From assembly GCA_020629335.1 (NCBI GenBank), contig JAHDDN010000001.1, forward strand, positions 1 through 64,000: 64,000 nt of DNA, written 5' to 3'. The position numbers and the translations under genes were made by a program. How positions within the stretch are numbered: position 1 is the first letter of the stretch; each line of letters starts with the position of its first letter. Of the stretch, positions 1-8,189 are shown one piece after another. The notes under the pieces are model-generated. The model was not told where the DNA came from and did not search any database. It saw nothing but the letters and a program-made list of their open reading frames with translations. The stretch is from Chitinophagales bacterium. GTDB taxonomy: Bacteria; Bacteroidota; Bacteroidia; Chitinophagales; UBA2359.

Positions 1-2
1 CT

Positions 3-512
3 ATTGGGGGTTCTGTGGACTTGAGAGGCTATGACCACCCACTACCTGAGGCTTTTAACAAAGAAAATACAAACCAAAACATAAACTTTATTTCTTGGCA
101 AAATGGTAAATACATTCAAGTAGATGATGTATTTACAGAAGTAATCTCTAAAAGAGGGAAAGTCTGGAAAGTTAAGAAAATTGCTAAGGATAAAGAATTC
201 TACTTAGTAACAGATGGTGAAGGTAAGTATTCACATGGTGAGACTATAAAAGAAGCTAAAGAAGATTTGATTTATAAACTTTCTAATAGGGATAAATCAG
301 TTTTTGAGGGTATGGATTTAGATAAGCCTATGGAGTTCTCTAAAGCTGTTGAATGTTATCGAGTTATTACTGGGGCTTGTTACTCACAAACAAAGGCATT
401 TGTTGAAGAAAATAATCTAAACAAAGATACTTATACAATCAATGAGATTTTAGAAGTGACGAAGGGGGCTTATGAGTCTGATACTTTTGCTAGGTTCTTC
501 AAAGCCAATTAA
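3..512 (+). CDS. Conserved phage hypothetical protein, 5' end cut by window edge
   Basis: The frame is open from base 3, so the GTG at base 15 is probably not the true start. The visible N-terminus reads IGGSVDLRGYDHPLPEAF, and xLDLRGYDHPLP-type motifs look like the end of a repetitive beta-rich region. The rest is a compact alpha/beta domain of about 150 residues with no catalytic motif I can name. It is the first of a run of tightly packed + strand small genes, the next starting 3 bases after its stop. Function unknown. Confidence 0.75.
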   Translation: MGGSVDLRGYDHPLPEAFNKENTNQNINFISWQNGKYIQVDDVFTEVISKRGKVWKVKKIAKDKEFYLVTDGEGKYSHGETIKEAKEDLIYKLSNRDKSVFEGMDLDKPMEFSKAVECYRVITGACYSQTKAFVEENNLNKDTYTINEILEVTKGAYESDTFARFFKAN

Positions 513-515
513 ACT

Positions 516-683
516 ATGCAAAAAACTATTATTAATCAAACGCTGCATAATATAATTATCAAAGACAAACTATCTTTTATCATAGATTTTTTAGCTAATG
601 TAGCTATTAAATTAGCTGAGAATCAAGATGATGAAAAGGTGATTTTTGATTGTGTGGCGTTTTTAAAGAGTAAATTAGGATGA
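516..683 (+). CDS. Small hypothetical protein (55 aa)
   Basis: An ATG three bases after the previous stop opens a 55-codon frame. Its TGA overlaps the ATG of the next gene (ATGA), a typical translational-coupling arrangement. The product begins MQKTIINQTL and is amphipathic and helical, with no transmembrane segment. I do not recognise it; tight packing supports it as real. Confidence 0.6.
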   Translation: MQKTIINQTLHNIIIKDKLSFIIDFLANVAIKLAENQDDEKVIFDCVAFLKSKLG

Positions 684-1141
684 ATAAATCAGTATATAAA
701 ATATTAACTTCTGAAGATGTTAGGCTATCAAAAAACTTAATTGATACCATTAAGGGAGAAACAAGGGTAATTGAAAATCACGACGACCCAAACGCAATAA
801 TTGATTGTTGGAATAGTCTTCAAGAAATCAATAATCTAATGATTAAAAAGATTGATTGTAATGAGTTAGATGTAAGAACTAATAGGTCTAAAGATTTGGA
901 ACTGTACTTTGTCATTAGGCTAATGAAAGACCTTTTTTATCTAGGTGATTTAAAGTTAGCCGAAAATATATTTAATGAGATTATACCTATTGAACAGTAT
1001 GAAAAAGCTAATGAAATGGTTGATTCTTATTTTAATGATATTGAGAAATATCCAGAAGATGGTGGTTTTTATGGCTTTTTTGGTGGAATGTATGGCGATA
1101 TGTTAGAAGATGAATATTATAGTCAATTTGAAAATGAATAA
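680..1141 (+). CDS. Hypothetical acidic protein (153 aa)
   Basis: It starts within the ATGA overlap with the upstream gene and is followed after 3 bases by the next gene. The product is acidic, with a Gly/Phe/Tyr-rich C-terminal stretch (GGFYGFFGGMYGDML). No recognised domain. Probably an early phage accessory protein. Confidence 0.65.
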   Translation: MNKSVYKILTSEDVRLSKNLIDTIKGETRVIENHDDPNAIIDCWNSLQEINNLMIKKIDCNELDVRTNRSKDLELYFVIRLMKDLFYLGDLKLAENIFNEIIPIEQYEKANEMVDSYFNDIEKYPEDGGFYGFFGGMYGDMLEDEYYSQFENE

Positions 1142-1144
1142 ACT

Positions 1145-1360
1145 ATGACAAAACCACTAGTAAAAAAACAACTCATTAAAGCAGCAATCAAAAACATTAA
1201 TGAATTTGGATTCCAAGAAGTTGATAGCGAAAATATATTAACAGATATCATTTATGCTGGATTGTTCAAGTCCATGCTAAAAGACAATTTAGGGAATGGT
1301 TCTTTGATTGATGAATGTATTAATGAGTTATTGGATGAAATTAAAAATAATGAGATATGA
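1145..1360 (+). CDS. Hypothetical protein (71 aa)
   Basis: Short mixed-charge, mostly helical protein without membrane segments. Its stop overlaps the ATG of the next gene (ATGA), so it is part of one cotranscribed run. Unrecognised. Confidence 0.6.
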   Translation: MTKPLVKKQLIKAAIKNINEFGFQEVDSENILTDIIYAGLFKSMLKDNLGNGSLIDECINELLDEIKNNEI

Positions 1361-1614
1361 ATTTTTATAAAAAACCACCAGAAGATTATACTAATAGAAT
1401 ACAATTCTATGTAATAATTAATGACGGTTCTTCAAATTTTGAAGTTTATACTGATAGCAATTTAAGTATAGATGAGATAAAACACACATTAGTAAATAGG
1501 TTGCTTGAAAACAATAAGGAAATTAAGACTATAAAAATAACACATACAGCAACCAAAGAACAAGATGATCGTATTGCTGAGTTTATTGATGGTTTTTTGA
1601 ATGAAAATGAATAA
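1357..1614 (+). CDS. Hypothetical protein (85 aa)
   Basis: Overlaps the previous gene by four bases. The product appears to be a small alpha/beta fold, with alternating hydrophobic strands near residues 15-30 and 55-65. No motif recognised. The antisense frame is also open but lacks context. Confidence 0.6.
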   Translation: MNFYKKPPEDYTNRIQFYVIINDGSSNFEVYTDSNLSIDEIKHTLVNRLLENNKEIKTIKITHTATKEQDDRIAEFIDGFLNENE

Positions 1615-1617
1615 ACT

Positions 1618-2148
1618 ATGAGCCTACACATATACATAGTAAAATACAAAACAGAAACAAAAAAGACTAAAGACTGCTTTGTTTTTGAGCCTATTAATAA
1701 AGTACTTGGTGAATATAATCTTATAGAAATTCCAGATAGAAGATTCATTCAGTTATATCCAAATAGCGCAAGAGTTAAAGAGATTCAAGTTTTAGAAACA
1801 GAATATTTATACGAATCTAATATAACTCATAACCTTGGAAGGATGGCAGATAAGGCAGGTATTTATAAAACTATTTGGCGACCTTATCGGCTACATAAAG
1901 ACTATGTAGGTTTTAAGGATGATTATAAGGCTGAAATGGAGTTTGAAGACAAAGTAGATGTGATTGCTAGGGATTTAATTAAACCTATTGAGGTAGGGCT
2001 TGAACTGCTTAGAGAAAAGCCTAATTATTTCAAAACCTTTAATCCTTCTAATGGGTGGGGTAGTTATGATGGATTTGTAGATTTTGCAAGTAAATATTTA
2101 CAGGCTTTGAAAGATAATCCAGATGGATTGATTTTGTGTAGTAGGTAA
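1618..2148 (+). CDS. Hypothetical protein (176 aa)
   Basis: Starts 3 bases after the preceding stop. The middle holds a basic/aromatic stretch (KTIWRPYRLHKDY), and the C-terminal half looks helical and amphipathic. No family recognised. It is the largest member of the leading gene cluster. Confidence 0.65.
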   Translation: MSLHIYIVKYKTETKKTKDCFVFEPINKVLGEYNLIEIPDRRFIQLYPNSARVKEIQVLETEYLYESNITHNLGRMADKAGIYKTIWRPYRLHKDYVGFKDDYKAEMEFEDKVDVIARDLIKPIEVGLELLREKPNYFKTFNPSNGWGSYDGFVDFASKYLQALKDNPDGLILCSR

Positions 2149-2165
2149 TTTTTAAAAAATGAAAG

Positions 2166-2372
2166 ATGATTAAGAAAATAGAAAATCTATACTATTACTT
2201 TTTGCTTGAGCTTTCAAATTGGAGGAATAAGCAAAAAATAAAAAAACTAAAGAAAAAGCTTTCAAGCTTGGATTGGATTATTGGTATCGAAAAATGCGAC
2301 GATCCAAAAGTTTTAAAGGCTTATAAAGAGACTGAAACACAAATTAGGTTATTAGAAATTATGATTTGGTAA
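2166..2372 (+). CDS. Small basic coiled-coil protein (68 aa)
   Basis: A lysine-rich helix (around residues 20-35, KQKIKKLKKKLSSL) is followed by a second amphipathic helix, consistent with a short coiled coil. Last gene before a non-coding stretch of about 240 bases. Function unknown. Confidence 0.55.
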   Translation: MIKKIENLYYYFLLELSNWRNKQKIKKLKKKLSSLDWIIGIEKCDDPKVLKAYKETETQIRLLEIMIW

Positions 2373-2430
2373 AAACTTTTCCTAACAAGTTCTTTGATAA
2401 TAACGGTAGTTGGATTATATTTGTGGCACA

Positions 2431-2571
2431 ATCCGCCAGATTGTATTTATAAATTGTAATTCATTACTCAAATAAAAAATAGTAAAGATTTACAGGGTAG
2501 CACTTTGTGTTACTTCACTCTGATTACAGTTGTGATACATTCTGGCGGATGGTCACGGGTGCTACTCCTGT
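2431..2571 (+). ncRNA. Structured intergenic region with nested inverted repeats
   Basis: This gap carries ATCCGCCAGA (2431-2440) opposite TCTGGCGGAT (2541-2550), a perfect 10-bp inverted repeat. It also carries ACAGGGTAGCAC (2492-2503) opposite GTGCTACTCCTGT (2559-2571), which pair with one bulge. The two helices would interlock like a pseudoknot or be alternatives. A third related copy, TTCGCCAGAT, lies immediately before the next ATG. It may be a structured leader or cis-regulatory RNA, or a DNA site; the strand is inferred from the flanking genes. Confidence 0.35.
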
Positions 2572-2614
2572 GTACTTATTTTTATTATTTAACTACTTAA
2601 AACCCATTCGCCAG

Positions 2615-2839
2615 ATGAGTAAGTATAATACTACCGTTGTATCTAATCCAGATACCAAAATCAAAGAATTAATTAGTGATTTTTTTAGCGTTGAATCGCT
2701 CCCAGATGTTTGCAAAAACATTTCATCTGCTATGCAAGAAGTACGCTCAAATGATAATTTAACGCCTCAATATAAAGAGGATTTGCTTTGGAGTTTATCA
2801 AGGATAAGTATTTTTTTGATTGAATTGAAAGAAGGATAA
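2615..2839 (+). CDS. Hypothetical protein (74 aa)
   Basis: I chose the ATG of MSKYNTTVV rather than a start 36 codons upstream, because the upstream extension runs through the paired bases of the structured intergenic region. The protein is helical and acidic, with no known motif. It precedes the winged-helix and initiator genes and probably belongs to the replication block. Confidence 0.55.
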   Translation: MSKYNTTVVSNPDTKIKELISDFFSVESLPDVCKNISSAMQEVRSNDNLTPQYKEDLLWSLSRISIFLIELKEG

Positions 2840-2867
2840 TTAACCACTATAAAAAACTATAAAAGAT

Positions 2868-3158
2868 ATGTACTTATATAATACTTTTTTTACTGATGTA
2901 TTGCCAATTGTTCAACCAAAAGCAGCATCTATACTCCTTTTTATAGCGAATTATAAAAATCAAAACTATGGCAAATCGCCATCTATTCAGCAAATAAAAG
3001 ACCATACTTCAATTGGTAGAGATTCAATCAATAATAACATTAAAATTCTAATAGTAGCTGGATTCTTAGAGAAAAGACAAACTACTAATAATATAAATGG
3101 AAGGTTTGGTAAAATTGAGTATAAAATTAAATGCGCTCATATATCATTCAATTATTAA
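2868..3158 (+). CDS. Winged-helix DNA-binding protein (96 aa)
   Basis: Residues about 20-75 read as a winged helix: a first helix (KAASILLFIANYK), then an HTH with PSIQQIKDHTSIGRDSINNNIKIL as the turn and recognition helix, then a beta wing (FLEKRQTTNNINGRFGKIEYK). This is the layout of the HTH_36/replication-initiator N-terminal type. It lies just upstream of the DUF4373 initiator and DnaB, so a role in replication or its regulation is likely. Confidence 0.65.
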   Translation: MYLYNTFFTDVLPIVQPKAASILLFIANYKNQNYGKSPSIQQIKDHTSIGRDSINNNIKILIVAGFLEKRQTTNNINGRFGKIEYKIKCAHISFNY

Positions 3159-3192
3159 AAACATAACACATATAAAAAAGTAATAAAAAACT

Positions 3193-4248
3193 ATGGCTAG
3201 ACCGCCCAAAAAAGGACTTGATTATTTTAATGTTGACTGCTATTTTGATAATAGTTTGCAATATATAGAATCCAAACATGGCCTTGAATCAATTGGCATT
3301 TTATTGAAATTATGGCAAAGTATTTATAGTGATGAAGGTTACTATTTAAGTTTTGATATAGATGATGAAGAGTTGTTTTGTGCTAAATATAGAGTTGATG
3401 AAAATGAATTTAAGCTCATTTTAAAATCATTCTTTAAGAAAGGAATATTTAATGAACAGATGTACAAAGAGCATTCAATATTAACATCTCAAGGATTGCA
3501 AAAACGTTACCAAAACATATGCAAAGCTGCTAAAAGAAAAGGTATTTTTATTGAAGAAAAATATAGATTACCAAAGCTTATAACCGATGAACTAGAAGCT
3601 GAAAATGATGATAAACCCCAAAAACCTGTGGTTTCTTCCGAAGAAACTGTGGTTTCTTCGGAAGAAACCCAAGTTAATGACGGTGATAATCGACAAAGGA
3701 AAGGAAAGGAAAGTAAAGAAAAGGAAAATACTGTTTTTATAAATGACGAAAATCCAAAAAATTCAAATCCTTCACCTAATAACACAAACACACCTAAAAA
3801 CCCAAATAATGAGCAGGGACTAGGCGGGGGCGGAGCGCAAAATTTAATTCATTTTGAAATGCCAGACGATGAAAAGGAGCGTAAAGCATTATTCTTTGAA
3901 ATTGAAATGTACTTGAACCTAGCGAAAAAGCAAAAAGATACTGAAGCTGTTAAACACTACGGGGCGCAAATGGGAAGGTATAAGGCACACGTCAAGCGAT
4001 TACATAAGACATCAGTTTTTTATGATGAGACTACAACAGCTTTTCAGTTTCTTTTTGGTAATCAAATTTTCATACAGAGATCATCTAGGGATTTGAGAAT
4101 TGATGAAAAAAAGTTTGTTAGTAAAAAATATACTCAACCTTTCAAAGACAAACACGCAAGTGTAACGGGTTATTGGAAATCACAAACAGACTTTCAAAAT
4201 CACTATAGAAACTTTGTGAACCTTCAGCAAAAACTACAAAACAAATGA
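3193..4248 (+). CDS. DUF4373-type replication initiator-like protein (351 aa)
   Basis: The N-terminus (MARPPKKGLDYFNVDCYF, then an acidic SDEGYYLSFD region) matches the DUF4373 / Lin1244-type domain found in phage initiator proteins. A low-complexity linker (about residues 135-215) contains a seven-residue VVSSEET unit twice in tandem. The basic C-terminal part (about 220-351) probably binds DNA or the helicase. The stop overlaps the dnaB start by four bases. By analogy with lambda O and P, it is the likely initiator/helicase-loader gene. The repeats in the linker correspond to two palindromes at DNA level. Confidence 0.7.
   Translation: MARPPKKGLDYFNVDCYFDNSLQYIESKHGLESIGILLKLWQSIYSDEGYYLSFDIDDEELFCAKYRVDENEFKLILKSFFKKGIFNEQMYKEHSILTSQGLQKRYQNICKAAKRKGIFIEEKYRLPKLITDELEAENDDKPQKPVVSSEETVVSSEETQVNDGDNRQRKGKESKEKENTVFINDENPKNSNPSPNNTNTPKNPNNEQGLGGGGAQNLIHFEMPDDEKERKALFFEIEMYLNLAKKQKDTEAVKHYGAQMGRYKAHVKRLHKTSVFYDETTTAFQFLFGNQIFIQRSSRDLRIDEKKFVSKKYTQPFKDKHASVTGYWKSQTDFQNHYRNFVNLQQKLQNK
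3628..3669 (+). repeat. Tandem 21-bp repeats, each a near-perfect palindrome; origin candidate
   Basis: Two 21-bp units lie head to tail inside the initiator gene. Each contains GTTTCTTC, one central base, then GAAGAAAC; in the second unit the palindrome extends to GGTTTCTTC-G-GAAGAAACC. The central base changes from C to G without breaking symmetry. Phage origins often lie within the initiator gene as repeated binding sites (as in lambda O). Iteron function is my inference. Confidence 0.5.
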
Positions 4249-5699
4249 AAAGTGAAAAGTATAAAAGTTTAGAAAAGATAGCTTTTGAGTTTCAGTCTGA
4301 CGTTCCAATGCCATCAAATGCAGAAACGGAAAAAGCGATTATATCAAATTTGCTAATAGATGAAAATGCTTTTATAGAGGCTGCTGATATTATAAATTCT
4401 GACTGTTTCTACAATCAAGAAAATAAAGCAATTTATCAGATAATCGAAAGCTTGAAAAAAGAGAACAAGCCAGCTAATCCAATTTTGATAGCGCAAAGGG
4501 CAAAATCTTTAGGTTTTGAAGATGTGATAAATACCACTTCATTAACTGAATTAAATAAGTTTCATTCAAGGATAAACATTAGAGTATTTTGTGAGGACTT
4601 GTATAAACTTTGGCAATCAAGACTTCAAATAACATTAGCATTTGATATACTTAAAAATGTAAAGAATGATGGTTTAGCTTCTCAAGGTGGTTTAGATATT
4701 ATTCAAAATTACATTAGTGATGCTTGGAATACTACAGGTACTAAGATTCATACAATGCACGAATTAAGCCAAATGACAATTGAGCATTTAGAAAAGGCTG
4801 TAGAAAGAGGAAATGAGTTAACGGGTTTAAATACTGGATTCCAAGATTTAGACAGAGCGATAGGAGGCTATCAAAAGGGATGCTTAATAACTGTAGCTGC
4901 ACGTCCTTCATTTGGTAAATCTGCCTTTTTAACACAAGGTTTTAGGCATCAGTCAAGATTGGGTTTTCATCCTTTAATGGTAACCTTAGAAATGAAAGAG
5001 ATTGAGGTGATGATGCGTATAAAATCATCTGTTACTGATATTGAAAACTGGAAAATAAAACAGGCTAATTTAAGAGGTTTTGAGTTGCAGCAGCTTAAAG
5101 AACAAATGAATCAATATAAAGATTGGAACGGAACGATAATAAATAAAGGGGGTGCTGATATAAACTTTATAAGAGCAATTGCACAAAGGCTAAAGCTACA
5201 AGGTAAGTTATCAAGCATCTTTATTGATTACTTACAAATAATGTCCTCTTTGGATAAGGGTAGCAATAGAGATACACAAATAGGAAATATTACAAGAGGC
5301 TTAAAGCAGTTGGCAATGGACTTAGATGTTCCTGTTATCATAGGCTGTCAAACTGGAAGGGGAGCAGAAAGAAGGGGAGGGGAAAAAAGAACACAACTGC
5401 AAGACCTTAGAGAGTCTGGAAGTATCGAAAATGACAGCGATATAGTTTTATCGCTTTACTTACCTACTCGATATGGATTTGATAAAGACGTAGATGGCAA
5501 TAGTAATGACTTAGGTGATTCAATGATAATTTGCGATGTAGATATTTTGAAGAACAGACATGGGGGCTTAGGTACTAAGAAGTTTAAGTTTCATCAAAAA
5601 TATCAAAGGTATTACGGGATTGATAGCATTGAGGATTCAGCAAGCAAAACACTTACACCAATCAAACAAGCTGAAGTAGTTGGGGATTTACCGTTTTAA
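4245..5699 (+). CDS. dnaB: Replicative DNA helicase, DnaB family (484 aa)
   Basis: Full-length DnaB-like protein. The N-terminal helical domain (about 20-120, PSNAETEKAIISNLLIDE) is the primase-interaction type. The RecA-like core starts near 185 (TGLNTGFQDLDRAIGGYQKG), with Walker A ARPSFGKS at 219-226, the MVTLEMK motif after it, Walker B IFIDYLQIM, and the ESGSIENDSDIVLSL block. It hexamerises on the lagging strand and unwinds the fork. Initiator, helicase and clamp are close together, indicating a phage-encoded replisome core. No phage DNA polymerase is in this window. Confidence 0.95.
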   Translation: MKSEKYKSLEKIAFEFQSDVPMPSNAETEKAIISNLLIDENAFIEAADIINSDCFYNQENKAIYQIIESLKKENKPANPILIAQRAKSLGFEDVINTTSLTELNKFHSRINIRVFCEDLYKLWQSRLQITLAFDILKNVKNDGLASQGGLDIIQNYISDAWNTTGTKIHTMHELSQMTIEHLEKAVERGNELTGLNTGFQDLDRAIGGYQKGCLITVAARPSFGKSAFLTQGFRHQSRLGFHPLMVTLEMKEIEVMMRIKSSVTDIENWKIKQANLRGFELQQLKEQMNQYKDWNGTIINKGGADINFIRAIAQRLKLQGKLSSIFIDYLQIMSSLDKGSNRDTQIGNITRGLKQLAMDLDVPVIIGCQTGRGAERRGGEKRTQLQDLRESGSIENDSDIVLSLYLPTRYGFDKDVDGNSNDLGDSMIICDVDILKNRHGGLGTKKFKFHQKYQRYYGIDSIEDSASKTLTPIKQAEVVGDLPF

Positions 5700-5710
5700 A
5701 ACAAATAGAT

Positions 5711-5953
5711 ATGAGAATAGACAATTTAATAGAAATAGAAAATTATAACGAATTATATAGAGTATCTCTTAAATCATACTTACAAATGATTGACCAAGAA
5801 AGCAATCAAGACAAAAAAAAACAATTGATTAAGGAGTGTAAGGATTATGTAATTAGCTTTAGAGAAGGGCATTTAAAAGAGTATTCTCAAGTGATAAATT
5901 ACACCCCAAATCAATTTAAACATCTTTTATCAACTAATAACACAAACACTTAA
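5711..5953 (+). CDS. Hypothetical protein (80 aa)
   Basis: Short, charged, helix-rich protein starting 11 bases after dnaB and ending 19 bases before the helicase-methyltransferase gene. No motif recognised; the context suggests a replication accessory protein. Confidence 0.6.
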   Translation: MRIDNLIEIENYNELYRVSLKSYLQMIDQESNQDKKKQLIKECKDYVISFREGHLKEYSQVINYTPNQFKHLLSTNNTNT

Positions 5954-5972
5954 TTATAAATTTTTAATCATT

Positions 5973-8153
5973 ATGGTAAATAAAATTTCTTATACAGAAT
6001 TTATCGAATCTAAAACCAAGAAAGTAATTGATACTGGATTTGATATAAAGCTAGAAGACTTAAATCCTATGCTTTTTGATTGGCAAAAAACAGCCGTACA
6101 AATAACATTAAAAAAAGGTCGCTTTGCACTCTTTTTTGATTGTGGGCTAGGTAAAACAATCCAACAACTCGAGTGGAGTAGCCAAGTCGCAAAACATACA
6201 AACAAAAAAGTTTTAATACTTGCACCTTTGGCAGTAGTAGCACAGACAAAATTGGAAGCTAAAAAATTCAATATTGATATTTCAAATGTTGACATTATAA
6301 ACTATGAGCAATTAAAGAATTTAGATTTATCTGTTTATTCTGGTGTTGTTCTAGATGAAAGTTCTATCCTTAAAAACGAAAAAGGCAAAACAGCACAGTT
6401 TATACTTGAATCATTTAAGCATTTTAAATACAAATTAGCTTGTACAGCAACACCGTCGCCAAACGATCATATGGAGTTAGGTATGCACTCTGAATTTTTA
6501 GGCGCAATGTCTTACAATGAAATGCTTGCAATGTATTTTGTACACGACAGTAGCCAAACGCAAAAATGGAGATTGAAAAAACACGCTTATGATGAATTTT
6601 GGAAATACGTTTGTAAGTGGTCGATGGCTGTTGACGACCCTAAAAGATTTGATGAAAACGTAAAAGGGTATGCCCTTCCAGAGATTAAATTTATTGAACA
6701 CGTTATCAAAGTGGAAAACAATACAGGAAACCTTTTTAATGATGCTGCTGTAAGTGCAACAGATTTACACCGAGATTTAAAAAGGTCACAAGATGATAGG
6801 ATTGCTAAAACTGTAGAGTTAGTAAATTCAAACAACGAACAATGGATTGTATGGAGTTTGTCAAATGATGAGGCAAAGAAAGTAAGTAAGGCTATTGAAG
6901 GTTCTGTAAACGTGGAAGGTAAAACAGACAAAACTAAAAAGGTAAATGATTTATTAGGATTTGCTAATAATGAGTTTAGGGTTTTAGTCACTAAAGGCAA
7001 AATAGCATCCTTTGGAATGAATTACCAGAATTGCCATAATATGGTTTTTACAAGCTATGATTTTAAGTTTGAAATGTTCTATCAACAGGTTAGAAGGTGT
7101 TACCGATTTGGACAAACAGAAAAAGTAAAGGTGCATATCCTTGTGCCAGAATCACAAATAAATGTAAGACAAACTATTTTAGAAAAAACCAAAAAACATA
7201 AAGAAATGATTACGGAAATGGCGAAGTATTCAGCAGATACCGATTATACAGCTAAAAAACAAATAAGCGCAAATTATAGAGAGGATGTAATTACAGATAA
7301 TTATGAGGTATTGTTTGGTGATTGTGTAGAAAGGATGAAAGATATTGAAGGTGAAAGTATAGACTATTCCTTTTTTAGCCCCCCCTTTGGTGCTTTATAT
7401 GTTTTTTCAGATGACCCTAATGATATGTCAAATGTTGATTCTGATGATGAATTTTGGCAACACTTTGAGTATTTGATACCAGAGTTAAATAGAGTTTTAA
7501 AAAAGGGTAGGCTAGTTACATTGCATATTATGCAAGGAACTACTGGTATAGGTAAAGATGGGTTTTATTCTATCAAAGATTATAGGGGGGAAATAATAAG
7601 ACTTTTTCAAAATAATGGTTTTTATTTTCATGCTGAAAAAGCTATTAGGAAATGTCCACAATTAGCAGCTATAAGAACAAAAAACAGCCAATTGTTGTAT
7701 GGACAAACAAAAAAAGACCAAACCATTAATAGGATGGGGCTTGCTGACTATTGTATAACTTTTCGTAAAGCTGGCAAAAATGAAGTTCCTGTTTTAACTG
7801 ATTTACCTTTTGAAGACTGGTGTGAAATGGCTGAATCTCAATGGTTCACTGGTTATGTTTGGGATGATATTTCAGAAAGCGATGTATTGAAATATCGTGC
7901 TGGAAGGGATAAGAGTGATGAAAGACACATAACACCCACGCAATTAGAGACCATTAAAAGATGTACTTTGCTTTGGTCAAATGAAGGTGATACTTGTCTA
8001 TGTCCTTTTGGTGGCATTGGTAGCGAGGGTTTCCAATGGCTAAAACTTAATAGGAAATCTAAAAACATCGAATTAAAGCCATCCTACTTCGACATCAACG
8101 CCAAAAATCACAAAGCAGCGATGCAAGAAAAAGCACAATTATCGCTTTTTTAA
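5973..8153 (+). CDS. SNF2-type helicase fused to an N4/N6 DNA methyltransferase (726 aa)
   Basis: The N-terminal half is a SNF2/SF2 ATPase: Q-like FDWQK, Walker A DCGLGKT at 56-62, LAPLAVV (Ia), LDESS at 128-131 as motif II, ACTATPSPND (III), and QQVRRCYRFGQTEKV as motif VI. The C-terminal part (from about 430) is an adenine/cytosine-N methyltransferase. The SPPFG catalytic motif IV is at 469-473, and the AdoMet-binding CPFGGIGSEG motif is near the end at 677, the beta-class order. No nuclease or target-recognition domain is evident. It may protect phage DNA from restriction by translocation-coupled methylation. The m4C/m6A base is not certain; SPP is typical of N4 enzymes. Confidence 0.88.
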   Translation: MVNKISYTEFIESKTKKVIDTGFDIKLEDLNPMLFDWQKTAVQITLKKGRFALFFDCGLGKTIQQLEWSSQVAKHTNKKVLILAPLAVVAQTKLEAKKFNIDISNVDIINYEQLKNLDLSVYSGVVLDESSILKNEKGKTAQFILESFKHFKYKLACTATPSPNDHMELGMHSEFLGAMSYNEMLAMYFVHDSSQTQKWRLKKHAYDEFWKYVCKWSMAVDDPKRFDENVKGYALPEIKFIEHVIKVENNTGNLFNDAAVSATDLHRDLKRSQDDRIAKTVELVNSNNEQWIVWSLSNDEAKKVSKAIEGSVNVEGKTDKTKKVNDLLGFANNEFRVLVTKGKIASFGMNYQNCHNMVFTSYDFKFEMFYQQVRRCYRFGQTEKVKVHILVPESQINVRQTILEKTKKHKEMITEMAKYSADTDYTAKKQISANYREDVITDNYEVLFGDCVERMKDIEGESIDYSFFSPPFGALYVFSDDPNDMSNVDSDDEFWQHFEYLIPELNRVLKKGRLVTLHIMQGTTGIGKDGFYSIKDYRGEIIRLFQNNGFYFHAEKAIRKCPQLAAIRTKNSQLLYGQTKKDQTINRMGLADYCITFRKAGKNEVPVLTDLPFEDWCEMAESQWFTGYVWDDISESDVLKYRAGRDKSDERHITPTQLETIKRCTLLWSNEGDTCLCPFGGIGSEGFQWLKLNRKSKNIELKPSYFDINAKNHKAAMQEKAQLSLF

Positions 8154-8189
8154 AAACTTATCAACTAATAACACAAATAATATAAAAAT

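Noticed and set aside
2507..2614. Upstream start of the 74-aa gene
   Set aside because: The extension lies inside inverted repeats and gives a non-typical sequence; ATG 2615 is more plausible.
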